DNA of 64,000 nt from Anaerolineae bacterium (GTDB lineage Bacteria > Chloroflexota > Anaerolineae > Anaerolineales > Villigracilaceae). The notes beneath the pieces are model-generated. The model did no database searches. It was not told the origin of the DNA and saw nothing but the letters and a program-made list of their open reading frames with translations. The position numbers and the translations under genes were made by a program. Positions within the stretch are counted from its first letter, which is position 1. Each line of letters starts with the position of its first letter. This document shows positions 8,380 through 17,054 of the stretch, piece by piece. The stretch is taken from assembly GCA_021324435.1 (NCBI GenBank), contig JAJPIZ010000025.1, positions 124,001-188,000 of the forward strand. The letters run 5' to 3'.

Positions 8380-11052
8380 ATGAGAAGGCTGTTTCGTTTT
8401 CTAAACATGGCGGTTGCGTTCGCCCTGCTGGCTTCGCTCTTTGTGGGCGTGGCTCCCGTCATGGCGCAATCGGGGCATACAAAACCAGTTGCCGCTGAGA
8501 ACTTAAATGGCAACTCACCCTTTGTGCCCGGCGAGATTGTAGTGGGATTTGCTCCGACCAAGTTTTTCCCAAGCGTCAGCGCTCAAGCCAGTGCAGTTGC
8601 AAAGACAGTCGGCGCGCAGGTTGTGAGAGTAAATGGATATCGGACGGCGCTTTTGCGCATCTCTGGTAATACCGATATCCATACTCTTGCGGCTAGGCTT
8701 CGCCAACAGTCCGGCGTGGCTTTTGCGGAACCCAACTACATTTATACGGTCCCGCAACCTGCTTCAAAATCGGTCAATGGCACGGATCAGATGCAGGACT
8801 ACGTGATTCGCAAGGTGAAGGCTAGCGCCGAGACCAATGGAAAGGATCGAATTGCAGTGCCTATTGCCGATCTTCAGGCAATGAAGAAGAATGGCACACA
8901 AGCGGTCTATCCTAATGATCCCTATCTGTGGTGGAACAACGGATGGGACTGGGTTGGGGGCAGTATCCTGACCGGCAATATAACGCCCAGCGCCAACATC
9001 TGCGAGATTGATACAGGCGTTGATAATCTGCATCCGGACCTCGCCGCTAAGATTGTTATGGGATATGACTTTGTCAATGGCGATACCAACCCGATGGACG
9101 ATAATGGCCACGGTACACATGTGGCCGGTATCATGGTGGCGGTCCCGAACAATAAGCAGGGCATCGCTGGTATCTCAACCGGCAAGGTAGTGGCGGTCAA
9201 GGCGCTGGGCGCGCAAGGCTGGGGAACGAACTATGACATTTCCCAGGCCATCAACTACTGCGCCAACCGCTTGGATGTCAAAGTCATCAGCATGAGCCTG
9301 GGCGGTGGCGCTGAATCCACCGCCATGTACAATGCGGTGAATTATGCTGTCAACATCAAAGGGAAACTGGTGGTGGCGGCGGCTGGAAACAACGGCGTGG
9401 ACGTCCCGATGTGGCCGGCCTTCTTCTCCAACAACGACGTCAATGGCTCGGCCGATTGCGCCGGCTCCTGCCCGACTTACCCGGCGTTGGCTGGCAAGGT
9501 GATCTCTGTTGCCGCCTCAGGTCTGGAATATGAAGACCCGCCCAGCTCGGGCAATTGGTATTTGGATAACAGCTGTAAGGCTGGCTATTCGAACTATGGC
9601 AGTTGGGTTTCCGTTTCTGCGCCTGGCACGTGGATTTACTCGACCTTGCCATGGGACAAACCATTCTACCTGAACTTTTATTATGACTACAATACTCGCT
9701 ATGATTGGCTGAGCGGCACATCCATGGCGACGCCGTTTGTCGCCGCCGCGGCCGCCCGCCGCTGGGGATACAAACCATTAGAGACAAATGCCCAGATTGG
9801 GGATGACGTCATTAACAGCGGTTCTTCCCTAAACGCAGATGGCACCTGTTGGGATGCTAGTATGAGTGGGAAATATGATGTTAACGTGGCCGCTCTGCTG
9901 GACCGTGGTGCCTTCAGTGGAAGTGCGTTTGACGCTGTTACAGGACTCCCGCTCAATGGCGCGACCATTGGACTGTATCAAGGCATAACTTTGAAGGGCA
10001 GTGCGATCATTACGCCGTGGACATGGACAGCTGATCCATCTGATCCCGAGCCGACGCGCGTGTTCATGTCTTTTAATCCATGGACTGACGTAGTCAACCT
10101 TCCAGTCGGCGGGGTGGCCTTTACGGGCGTCCCCTATGTGCCAAAAGTTAACCTAACTGGCTATACTGCTTCCCCGCAACCAGCCTACCAGCATACGGGC
10201 TTCGATGGCAACATATGGTGGGGTTGGAACGGTGCCTCACGGGCCTCTATTCCACCCAAGTCTGGCAACTTTGACATAGCCACTGGTTGGTGGGTATGGC
10301 TTTATGGTGGCACCGAGGGCATCGCCAACGATCCTGTTACGCCTTGGGACTTGGATACGGATGTCTGGTTGCCAAACACACCCAACCCATTAGATGCCGG
10401 GCAACCCGCGCCGTTCATTGTGGGTTGGGAGGGAGATGCCTTTGGGTTCCTTGAAGATGACCCATCAGGCGCCTTGACTGCCTTCCCCTTCGCGCGGTTC
10501 ATGCGCGATGGCGGCTGGAGCGATTGGCTGCGCTTGGAAGACACCACTATTGCCAAGCGCGCCACGCATGGGACTGTGCTCGCCAATGCCGCTCTGCCTT
10601 ATTACCCGGGCGACTATGTTGTGATGATGACCGACTGGGGTCAAACCATTGACCATGATGGCGACGGATGCGGTGATAATTATGGCTACGGCTTTGACCC
10701 ATACTACGACAATACCTGCGGCGGATATGGGACACCAGGCATCCCTCTGCTCGGAACATACTACTCCCCGTGGGCCTACGTCTGGAAAGATGGTTTGATT
10801 AAGGCTTTTGTGGGCTTCGATTCGAACAGCCTGAATCCCGTCCCGCCTGGAGATGCCTGCAATCAGCATTGGTGGAAGGCTCTCACTATGACCAGCGGAT
10901 TAACGGGCACCGGGCCCACGTTTACAATCAATGATGTATGTGGCGATGCCTATCCTGGAGCGGGTCCGGGTGCCGGTGGAGGTATTCAACCCTACAGCGG
11001 CACAGACTTCACGGGACGCATGGGCATCCTTACTACACCGAAGAATAAGTAA
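8380..11052 (+). CDS. Secreted subtilisin-like serine protease (S8) with long C-terminal region
   Basis: 890 residues, ATG preceded by a strong GAGGAGG site. Residues 1-30 are a signal peptide ending VMAQ. An inhibitory propeptide follows at about 48-123 (VPGEIVVGF ... FAEPNYIY). The catalytic domain has Asp211 in EIDTGVD, His244 in NGHGTHVAG, the oxyanion Asn337 in AAAGNNG and Ser448 in SGTSMATP. The triad is complete and the enzyme is probably active outside the cell. Residues from about 465 to 890 form an unrecognised, Trp- and Gly-rich beta region of about 425 residues, possibly for substrate binding or surface attachment. No sortase or other wall-anchoring signal is seen. Confidence 0.92.
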   Translation: MRRLFRFLNMAVAFALLASLFVGVAPVMAQSGHTKPVAAENLNGNSPFVPGEIVVGFAPTKFFPSVSAQASAVAKTVGAQVVRVNGYRTALLRISGNTDIHTLAARLRQQSGVAFAEPNYIYTVPQPASKSVNGTDQMQDYVIRKVKASAETNGKDRIAVPIADLQAMKKNGTQAVYPNDPYLWWNNGWDWVGGSILTGNITPSANICEIDTGVDNLHPDLAAKIVMGYDFVNGDTNPMDDNGHGTHVAGIMVAVPNNKQGIAGISTGKVVAVKALGAQGWGTNYDISQAINYCANRLDVKVISMSLGGGAESTAMYNAVNYAVNIKGKLVVAAAGNNGVDVPMWPAFFSNNDVNGSADCAGSCPTYPALAGKVISVAASGLEYEDPPSSGNWYLDNSCKAGYSNYGSWVSVSAPGTWIYSTLPWDKPFYLNFYYDYNTRYDWLSGTSMATPFVAAAAARRWGYKPLETNAQIGDDVINSGSSLNADGTCWDASMSGKYDVNVAALLDRGAFSGSAFDAVTGLPLNGATIGLYQGITLKGSAIITPWTWTADPSDPEPTRVFMSFNPWTDVVNLPVGGVAFTGVPYVPKVNLTGYTASPQPAYQHTGFDGNIWWGWNGASRASIPPKSGNFDIATGWWVWLYGGTEGIANDPVTPWDLDTDVWLPNTPNPLDAGQPAPFIVGWEGDAFGFLEDDPSGALTAFPFARFMRDGGWSDWLRLEDTTIAKRATHGTVLANAALPYYPGDYVVMMTDWGQTIDHDGDGCGDNYGYGFDPYYDNTCGGYGTPGIPLLGTYYSPWAYVWKDGLIKAFVGFDSNSLNPVPPGDACNQHWWKALTMTSGLTGTGPTFTINDVCGDAYPGAGPGAGGGIQPYSGTDFTGRMGILTTPKNK

Positions 11053-11068
11053 TAACATTTGTGTGTGC

Positions 11069-11106
11069 AATAGAAAAGAGCCGATAATGTTCGGCTCTTT
11101 TCTATT
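11069..11106. terminator. Bidirectional terminator between the convergent subtilase and thioesterase genes
   Basis: Symmetric hairpin of AATAGAAAAGAGCCGA and its complement around an ATAA-type loop, with T-rich tails on both strands. It serves the plus-strand subtilase (stop 11052) and the minus-strand thioesterase (stop 11105), whose final codons overlap the stem. Confidence 0.85.
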
Positions 11107-11545
11107 ATTTGGTTTCGTTTATTAACCCCACCTTTTCAAATAAATGTGGCGCAGGGACGTAGATTCCCCGCCCGCTCACCGCGATGGTTCCGTCGGATAA
11201 CTTGATCTCGCCCGTCGAGAAGATTTTGCGTTCATCTCGTTCGGTGATGCGCGCCTCGACTGTCAGCGGTTGACGAAGGGGCAGGGGTTTGTGATAATTA
11301 ATTTCCAGATTGACCGCCGCGACTTTTAACCCCGCGGCCCATACCACCAACCCCATTGCTTCATCGAGAATCGCCGCAGACGCGCCGCCGTGTGCATGAT
11401 CAGGCGGACCTTGTTGCGCGTCGTTCAATGTGAATTCAGATGTGAGAATGCCCTGCTCGTCTATCCACCAAGTTAACCCAATGCTGTGTGGATTTTCCGA
11501 TCCGCACACAAAACACCAGCCATGTTCGGGAATTTTTTGTTTCAT
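11105..11545 (-). CDS. PaaI-like hotdog thioesterase
   Basis: 146 residues of a single hotdog domain. The signature PPDHAHGGASAAILDEAMG (about residues 47-65) matches the active-site loop and central helix of PaaI/YbgC-type acyl-CoA thioesterases, with the HGG turn and catalytic Asp/Glu in the helix. An N-terminal CFVCGSENP motif with two cysteines is common in this subgroup. Cytoplasmic. It lies 15 bases downstream of recJ and is probably cotranscribed with it. The acyl substrate cannot be inferred. Confidence 0.8.
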   Translation of the reverse strand: MKQKIPEHGWCFVCGSENPHSIGLTWWIDEQGILTSEFTLNDAQQGPPDHAHGGASAAILDEAMGLVVWAAGLKVAAVNLEINYHKPLPLRQPLTVEARITERDERKIFSTGEIKLSDGTIAVSGRGIYVPAPHLFEKVGLINETK

Positions 11546-11560
11546 GACTGGATTGTAATC

Positions 11561-13867
11561 TCAAAACTTGAAAAGCGATTCGGCTTCCGCGCGCGTGAAG
11601 TGTACCCGATAGGCCGCCGTCTCTTCGAGCAGGCCCTTAACCGCGATATATAATTCGCGTTGCAAATACGGATTCATGATCCCATCTCCTGCCGATAAAG
11701 TTATCTCATCCGCCTCATTCCGGACCCGGACATGCCCGCCCGCTCCAAGCCATTCCAGGCCAAGGCGGATGGTTGCTTCGCGTTGCGCGGTCGCCGCGGC
11801 CAATTCGCGGATGTTGACCTTGCCTCCGCGCTGATTGATCGCGTACTTTGCCATTCCCGCGAGACGCGAGAGAAATTCATCTGCTTTTTCCATCGGAGGG
11901 TCAACCGCGAAAAGGTAGATCGTTTTTGGCTTGACGGTTTCCAGCGCGGCGCGCAATTCCGTGGGCGAGGGGGGAGTTGTGTAGATTACAAATTCATCCG
12001 CTTGATGCAATTCAAATCGAGATTTTCCTTTTGTCTTTTCACTTCCCTCAGCCCATACCAAAGCCCCCGCTGGCATTTCCTTGGGTCTTTTGCTCTCTGC
12101 TCTCCAATCTCTAATCTCGAATTTCGCTTTTTGTATTTCTATCGGCTTTTCTTCCGCCACGCGGAGTTCTTCGAATTGAAGCGTCAGTTGTTTTTGACCG
12201 CGATATGTGCTGGCGCGCAGAGAATAAGCGACATCCATTTTTGTTCCGGTTTCTGGGATTTCCTCGCCTCCGCCGTTCCACCACAGCAAATCCTGCGCCG
12301 CGCCGCTTTCATCCGCGACCACAATTCGCCGATGCTCTTTTGTCTTTCCTATTTCTTTGACCGATTTCAAGGTCAAGTTTCGAGTTGCCAAAACAAGTTC
12401 GGGGTTTCCCGCGCCGAACGGAGCAAGAGACTCCAGCGCCTCAGCCAATTCAAAATTGATCTCGTCGAGCCTCAGCCACGCGTCGATTTGCAGGGTCGGT
12501 TCTTCGAGGATGATTTCGCCCAATTGCTTTTCGATTGCTTTGCCAAGCCCTTGTCGAAATTTGTTTAACTTACTCGCTTCGAGCGAAAGGCCCGCCGCCA
12601 TGGGATGGCCGCCAAAGCCGAGCAAAATATCTTTTTGTGTTGTGATGGCTTCGGTAATATGCAAGCCTTCAATCGAACGCGCCGAGCCGCGCAGAATGCC
12701 GTCGTCTGATTCGGTCAACAAAATAGCCGGTTTGTGGTATCGCTCCACGAGTTTATTGGCGACGATTCCCACCACGCCGCCCGGCCAATCGCGATGGGAT
12801 AAAATGATGGCAGGCTCAGACAGCAGGTCTGGTTCCTCGTGTAATTGATTCTTTGCCGCCTCGTAGACCTGATTCGTCAACAATCTGCGTTGGGCGTTGA
12901 GTCCCTCGATCTGCGCGGCCAGGACGCGGGCACGAGCAGAGTCTTGCGTGAGCAGAAATTCAACCGCGGGATTGGCGTCGCTCAACCTGCCAAGCGCGTT
13001 CAAGCGCGGCGCGAATGTAAAGCCGATGGTTTCTTCGGTGAGAGTCTCAAGATTCGCGCCGGCGAGTTCGGCCATGACTTTCAGTCCGGGCCGATTTGTG
13101 TTTCGTAGGGCTTGTATCCCTTTTTGAGCCAGGGACCGCGTCTCACCTTTGAGTAAGGCAATGTCGGCGATGAGGCCGAGGGCGACGAGGTCGAGCAAAT
13201 CTTCAGACCGTAGACCGTTGACCATAGACCGTGTGGCGTCCACTGTCCATCGTCCACCGTTCAAGATCGCTTCGGCTAGTTTATAGGCGACGCCAACGCC
13301 TGCCAAATTTGCAAGCGGATGATCTTGTGGCAATCGTTTCGGATTGATAATCGCCTTTGCATTTGGAAGTGTTTCGCCCAAGTCATGATGATCTGTAATG
13401 ACGACATCCGCGCCGCGCGAGTTGGCGTAGTCAATCGCTTCGTGCGCGGTGATGCCCGTATCGCACGTGACGATTAACTTTGCGCCGTTATCAATGATTG
13501 GTTTGAGACTCTCAACGTGAACGCCGTGACTCTCTTTGCCGCGAATGGGAATGTAATAAGTAACATTTGAGCCGATGGCCTGAAGTGTTTGAACCAAAAG
13601 AGCAGTGGAGGTTTGTCCATCTACATCGAAGTCACCCCAAACGCAGATCGGATCGCGTCTGCGCGTAGCCAGTTTGAAGATGTCAACGACTTTTTCGATT
13701 TCAGGAAATGAAGTTGATGGCAGTGTATCGGGATGAAGGAACGCGCGAGCGGAGTCAAGATCGCGGATACCGCGTCGGACGAGAGTCTGCGCGATGAGCG
13801 GAGGCAGGTTGAGGGTCGAGAAAGAAGCGGGGATTTCTACAGGGTGAGGATCAAGCCAACGAGTCAC
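11561..13867 (-). CDS. recJ: Single-stranded-DNA-specific exonuclease RecJ, C-terminally extended
   Basis: 768 residues against about 570 for typical RecJ. The DHH phosphoesterase core is intact: GDFDVDG (79-84), CDTG (135-138) and TDHHD (158-162), followed by the DHHA1 domain with the GGH motif (HPMAAG region near 425) and an OB-like domain. RecJ degrades ssDNA 5' to 3' in recombination and mismatch repair. The extra C-terminal part of about 190 residues includes a segment near 577-590 (IEIQKAKFEIRDWR) encoded by an AATTCGAGATTAGAG-type dispersed repeat, then a helical/winged-helix-like tail with a NIRELA helix. Such tails occur in Chloroflexota RecJ proteins; their role is unknown to me. 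Confidence 0.9.
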   Translation of the reverse strand: MTRWLDPHPVEIPASFSTLNLPPLIAQTLVRRGIRDLDSARAFLHPDTLPSTSFPEIEKVVDIFKLATRRRDPICVWGDFDVDGQTSTALLVQTLQAIGSNVTYYIPIRGKESHGVHVESLKPIIDNGAKLIVTCDTGITAHEAIDYANSRGADVVITDHHDLGETLPNAKAIINPKRLPQDHPLANLAGVGVAYKLAEAILNGGRWTVDATRSMVNGLRSEDLLDLVALGLIADIALLKGETRSLAQKGIQALRNTNRPGLKVMAELAGANLETLTEETIGFTFAPRLNALGRLSDANPAVEFLLTQDSARARVLAAQIEGLNAQRRLLTNQVYEAAKNQLHEEPDLLSEPAIILSHRDWPGGVVGIVANKLVERYHKPAILLTESDDGILRGSARSIEGLHITEAITTQKDILLGFGGHPMAAGLSLEASKLNKFRQGLGKAIEKQLGEIILEEPTLQIDAWLRLDEINFELAEALESLAPFGAGNPELVLATRNLTLKSVKEIGKTKEHRRIVVADESGAAQDLLWWNGGGEEIPETGTKMDVAYSLRASTYRGQKQLTLQFEELRVAEEKPIEIQKAKFEIRDWRAESKRPKEMPAGALVWAEGSEKTKGKSRFELHQADEFVIYTTPPSPTELRAALETVKPKTIYLFAVDPPMEKADEFLSRLAGMAKYAINQRGGKVNIRELAAATAQREATIRLGLEWLGAGGHVRVRNEADEITLSAGDGIMNPYLQRELYIAVKGLLEETAAYRVHFTRAEAESLFKF
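12090..12134. repeat. Dispersed-repeat segment inside recJ
   Basis: Low-complexity repeat of TCTCTAATCTCGAATTTCG type lying in frame within recJ and encoding KFEIRDWR-like residues in a linker. This word is common in intergenic repeats of related environmental genomes (recalled, not searched). Confidence 0.45.
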
Positions 13868-13910
13868 GAATCAAGTATCATGTTTCAAGCGTCGGGTGTC
13901 AAGTTTTTTA

Positions 13911-13985
13911 AACCGCAAAGAGCGCAAAGTTCGCCAGGAAAATCTTATTGGCTTCTTTGCGCTCTTCGCGTGCTTAGCGGTTAAA
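13911..13985. repeat. Long palindromic dispersed repeat (ACCGCAAAG type)
   Basis: AACCGCAAAGAGCGCAAAG at the left pairs with CTTTGCGCTCTTCG and a closing GCGGTT at the right, forming a large imperfect hairpin in the tnaA-recJ gap. A related copy lies at 43476-43552. It may also act as the terminator of the minus-strand tryptophanase gene. Confidence 0.6.
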
Positions 13986-13987
13986 TC

Positions 13988-15364
13988 CTACAAAGGTTCA
14001 AAGCGCGCCGTGAAGTGACGCAATAATTCGGGCGCGTAGGTAAATTTGAATCCGCGAATGGACGACGCGCGCGATTTGATTTTTGCCAGCGCGTCCGCGA
14101 CATAATCCATGTGACTGCGCGTGTACGTGCGGCGCGGAATGGCGAGGCGTAATAATTCGAGTTTTGGATAAATCATCTTGCCCGAATCGGGATCGGGATA
14201 CGCAAACATGACCGAGCCGATTTCCACGCCGCGGATCGCGCCTTCGCGATATAGTTCAACCGCCAATGCCTGACCGGGGAATTCGCTTTGCGGAATGTGT
14301 GGAAGCACGGCGCGCGCATCGAGATAAACTGCGTGTCCACCGGCAGGTTGAATGGTGGGGATGCCTGCCTCATTGATGCGCGCCGAAAGATACGCAGTCT
14401 GCGCGAGACGATATTCAAGATATGATTCGTCCAGCCCTTCATATAAGCCGACAGCGATTGCGTCCAGATCGCGTCCGGCGAGTCCGCCGTATGTGGGGAA
14501 GCCTTCGCGCAGGATCAATTCATTTTTGACGTTCTCAAAAAGTTTGTCGTCGTTCATGCATAACAATCCGCCAATGTTGACGATGGCGTCTTTCTTGGCG
14601 GACATGGTCATGCCGTCGGCGAGAGAGAACATTTCGCGCGCGATCTCTTTCACGGATTTCGACTCGTAGCCGGGCTCGCGCTGTTTGATGAAGAAACAGT
14701 TTTCGGCATAGCGCGCTGCGTCAATGAAAAAAGGAATTTTGTAGGAATGATAAACGTCTGCGACCGCTTTGAGATTTTCCATCGAGACGGGCTGTCCGCC
14801 GCCCGCGTTGTTCGTGACCGTCACCATTCCGAATGGAATTTTGTCCACGCCTGTTTTTTCGATGAAGGCTTTGAGTTTGGCAATATCCATGTTGCCTTTG
14901 AACGGATGCGGATTGGCGGGATCGAAGGCTTCGTCAATGATGAGATTCGTCGGGCGTCCGCCGCGGGCGCGGATGTTGGCGTCGGTGGTGTCGAAGTGCA
15001 TGTTGCTCGGCACATATTGTCCGGGTTTGACTAAACACGCCGACAAAATATTTTCCGCGGCGCGTCCCTGGTGGGTGGGGACAAAATACTTGAAACCGAA
15101 AATATCCTCCACTGCGGCTTTGAGACGATGGAACGAACGCGCGCCCGCGTAGGATTCGTCGCCGCGCATGACCGCCGCCCATTGATCCTGACTCATCGCG
15201 CCCGTGCCGGAATCGGTGAGCAGGTCAATGAAGATGTCTTCGGCTTTGACGGCGAACAGGTTGTAACCGGCTTCTTTCAATTTGGCTTCGCGCTCCGCGG
15301 GCGGAATCAAGCGAATCGGTTCAGTCACTTTGATGCGAAAAGGTTCGGGGGGGTAAGTGGGCAT
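13988..15364 (-). CDS. tnaA: Tryptophanase (beta-eliminating PLP lyase)
   Basis: 458 residues, full length for the tryptophanase/tyrosine phenol-lyase family, which cleaves the amino acid to pyruvate, ammonia and indole or phenol. PLP lysine is Lys257 in MSAKKD. The two specificity positions favour tryptophanase: Asp125 (NMHFDTT) replaces the Thr124 of tyrosine phenol-lyase, and a VEIG motif replaces the MERG that carries Arg381 there. The PTHQGR and LAGRD motifs are conserved. Cytoplasmic. It stands alone, with no tnaC-like leader or tnaB permease next to it. Indole production would suit an amino-acid-fermenting or signalling role. Confidence 0.85.
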   Translation of the reverse strand: MPTYPPEPFRIKVTEPIRLIPPAEREAKLKEAGYNLFAVKAEDIFIDLLTDSGTGAMSQDQWAAVMRGDESYAGARSFHRLKAAVEDIFGFKYFVPTHQGRAAENILSACLVKPGQYVPSNMHFDTTDANIRARGGRPTNLIIDEAFDPANPHPFKGNMDIAKLKAFIEKTGVDKIPFGMVTVTNNAGGGQPVSMENLKAVADVYHSYKIPFFIDAARYAENCFFIKQREPGYESKSVKEIAREMFSLADGMTMSAKKDAIVNIGGLLCMNDDKLFENVKNELILREGFPTYGGLAGRDLDAIAVGLYEGLDESYLEYRLAQTAYLSARINEAGIPTIQPAGGHAVYLDARAVLPHIPQSEFPGQALAVELYREGAIRGVEIGSVMFAYPDPDSGKMIYPKLELLRLAIPRRTYTRSHMDYVADALAKIKSRASSIRGFKFTYAPELLRHFTARFEPL

Positions 15365-15425
15365 GGTGTCCTATGTTTTTTCCCATTCTACAACAAATCC
15401 GTTTTCGCGAGAGTATAATCGCGAC

Positions 15426-15623
15426 ATGGCAAGGCGTTTAAGAATTGCGCTCGGCGTGATCCTGCTCGTGCTCTCATGCGTTCTTGTGGTCTGGGGATTC
15501 TGGCCGACGCTTCGCGAGCGGCGCGTGTTGTCGGTCAACCCGGCCAACATGACTCTGCCAACGGCCACTCCGACGCCGTCCTCGTTCATTCCGGACCTCA
15601 TGCCGGGCGCGCGACCTCTATGA
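15426..15623 (+). CDS. Small single-pass membrane protein
   Basis: 65 residues: a basic N-terminus, one hydrophobic helix (about residues 6-27), then a Thr/Pro-rich exported tail. Unrecognised. Its TGA overlaps the ATG of the next gene (ATGA), so the two are translationally coupled and probably work together at the membrane. The gene is divergent from tnaA with about 60 bases between the starts. Confidence 0.5.
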   Translation: MARRLRIALGVILLVLSCVLVVWGFWPTLRERRVLSVNPANMTLPTATPTPSSFIPDLMPGARPL

Positions 15624-16438
15624 TCTTTTCTCGCCGAAACTTCCTGCTGTTTCTCGCCGGGCTTGCTATGTTTTCAGTCGGCCTGGCATGCGGCGCGGTT
15701 GCGCCCTCTCTGACAGGTAGCGGCGGGCAGGAAACAACCCAACCCGCGCCGATCCTTACGCAAACAATGGAGCCTGTCAACGCGCCGGTCGTATTGCCAA
15801 CGCCGACAGTTGTTTTTTATGAATATCTGGTTCGGCCTACAAGTCTCGCGACACAAATAGCGCCTGTTCCAATTTTGCCTCCGCCTGCGATTCCAGAATC
15901 GCGGCGGCTGACTCTTGAATATCCGCCGAAGATTCGCACCGGCGACTCGGATGTGATTCGCCTGACTCTTGAAGTGGACACGCTCGGCAACATCACGCCG
16001 ACCGCCATGATTCAGGGCAACACGGTGACGGGCACAACTGTGCAAGTTCCAAATTTATATGACACGCATTATGTGACCGCCGAAGCGCGGCTGGATTTGG
16101 CTGGCGTGGAAGTCCGCCCGCCCGAAGCGATTGATCAGGCTCTGCTTCCGGGTCAATCCGTGACATTTTACTGGAGCGTGCGTCCGAAAGAATCGGGAAC
16201 CTACCGCGGCACAGCCTGGATGTTTTTGCGGTTCGTGGACAAAGTCAGCGGGGCGGAAAGCAAAAACGCGCTATCCGCTCAAACGGTCCAGATTGAAGCG
16301 ACGAATTTCCTCGGTCTCACCGGAAGCGCGGCGCGGACGGCGGGCGGGGTCGGCTCGGTGCTCGGCGCGATCCTGGGCTTTCCGTTCGTGGATGACGTTT
16401 TGAAATGGCTGTTGAGTCGCCTCCGCAGAAAATCCTGA
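15620..16438 (+). CDS. Secreted lipoprotein with C-terminal hydrophobic helix
   Basis: 272 residues from the ATG that overlaps the previous stop. N-terminus MIFSRRNFLLFLAGL is twin-Arg-like (RR then hydrophobic) and leads to LAC, with Cys24 as predicted lipidation site. A Pro/Thr linker (about 30-80) precedes a beta-rich domain (RLTLEYPPKIRTGDSDVIRL onward), and the C-terminus holds a glycine-rich hydrophobic stretch ending in a basic RLRRKS. The combination resembles exported sensor or adaptor proteins, but no family is recognised. Confidence 0.55.
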   Translation: MIFSRRNFLLFLAGLAMFSVGLACGAVAPSLTGSGGQETTQPAPILTQTMEPVNAPVVLPTPTVVFYEYLVRPTSLATQIAPVPILPPPAIPESRRLTLEYPPKIRTGDSDVIRLTLEVDTLGNITPTAMIQGNTVTGTTVQVPNLYDTHYVTAEARLDLAGVEVRPPEAIDQALLPGQSVTFYWSVRPKESGTYRGTAWMFLRFVDKVSGAESKNALSAQTVQIEATNFLGLTGSAARTAGGVGSVLGAILGFPFVDDVLKWLLSRLRRKS

Positions 16439-16533
16439 ATTGCATCTATTCGCATGAACAAATATAGGACGAAAATCACCCGAAAATTTGACATCTGATT
16501 AGCGGGCTTGAAAGTTCTTCATGGTACAATTGC

Positions 16534-16570
16534 GCCCGTGCTTATCCCGGCACGGGCAAAACTTTTTTAT
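16534..16570 (+). promoter_or_regulatory. Strong hairpin in the nuoA leader
   Basis: GCCCGTGC pairs perfectly with GCACGGGC at 16534-16557, followed by AAAACTTTTTTA. It could be the terminator of the lipoprotein gene ending at 16438, or a leader hairpin of nuoA, whose ATG lies 15 bases further on. A TACAAT at 16525-16530 sits just before it. Confidence 0.5.
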
Positions 16571-16584
16571 CGGAGCGACTGAAT

Positions 16585-16941
16585 ATGCAGAATGAATGGC
16601 TGTACGTTGGGTTGTTTCTCGTGGTGGGAGCCATTATCCCGGCCGCGGCGATCATCGTTTCGTGGATCATTTCGCCGAAGAAACCCAACCCGATCAAGCA
16701 AAGCACCTACGAATGCGGCATGGAAACCGTCGGTGAGAACTGGGTGCAGTTCAAGGCCCAGTATTATATTTTTGCGCTCGTGTTTTTGGTTTTTGATGTG
16801 GAGACCGTGTTCCTGTTCCCGTGGGCGGTGGCGCTTGGGAAACTCTCGCTTTTTGCTGTGATCGAAGGGATCATTTTCATCCTCATCCTGATCGCGGGAC
16901 TCGTATACACCTGGCGCAAAGGCATGTTGGAGTGGGTTTAA
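16585..16941 (+). CDS. nuoA: NADH-quinone oxidoreductase subunit A
   Basis: 118 residues with three predicted membrane helices. The family loop is well conserved: SPKKPNPIKQSTYECGMETVG carries the Cys and the acidic residues lining the quinone site, and FLVFDVETVFLFPWA is the second helix signature. NuoA is a membrane subunit at the junction with the peripheral arm. It is followed by its own terminator (16956-16993), and no nuoB, C or D follow, so it is physically separated from the rest of the cluster. Confidence 0.95.
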   Translation: MQNEWLYVGLFLVVGAIIPAAAIIVSWIISPKKPNPIKQSTYECGMETVGENWVQFKAQYYIFALVFLVFDVETVFLFPWAVALGKLSLFAVIEGIIFILILIAGLVYTWRKGMLEWV

Positions 16942-16955
16942 CGGATTGAATGATC

Positions 16956-16993
16956 AAAGGCTGAAAGGCAATGACCTTCCAGCCTTTTCTTTG
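16956..16993 (+). terminator. Rho-independent terminator after nuoA
   Basis: AAAGGCTGAAAGG pairs with CCTTCCAGCCTTT (one A/C mismatch) and is followed by TTTTCTTT. It separates nuoA from nuoH. Confidence 0.75.
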
Positions 16994-17003
16994 TGAAATA
17001 GAC

Positions 17004-17044
17004 CCTCACCCCGTTCCTCCCCCTAAATGGGAGGGAGGGGTTTA
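17004..17044. repeat. CCCTCACCCC...GGGAGGG dispersed repeat between nuoA and nuoH
   Basis: C-rich half CCCTCACCCCGTTCCTCCCCC faces a G-rich half GGGAGGGAGGGG around a short AAA-type loop. The same pattern, inverted, is present inside murE at 39345-39379. Confidence 0.55.
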
Positions 17045-17054
17045 GGAGAAACCG

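Noticed and set aside
13868-13987. CRISPR-like repeat near recJ
   Set aside because: Only one palindromic unit is present, with no regular spacers or cas genes in the window.
16488-16530. TTGACA at 16488 with TACAAT at 16525 as a nuoA promoter
   Set aside because: The spacer is 31 bases; a nearer TTGAAA gives only 11. Neither spacing works for sigma70.
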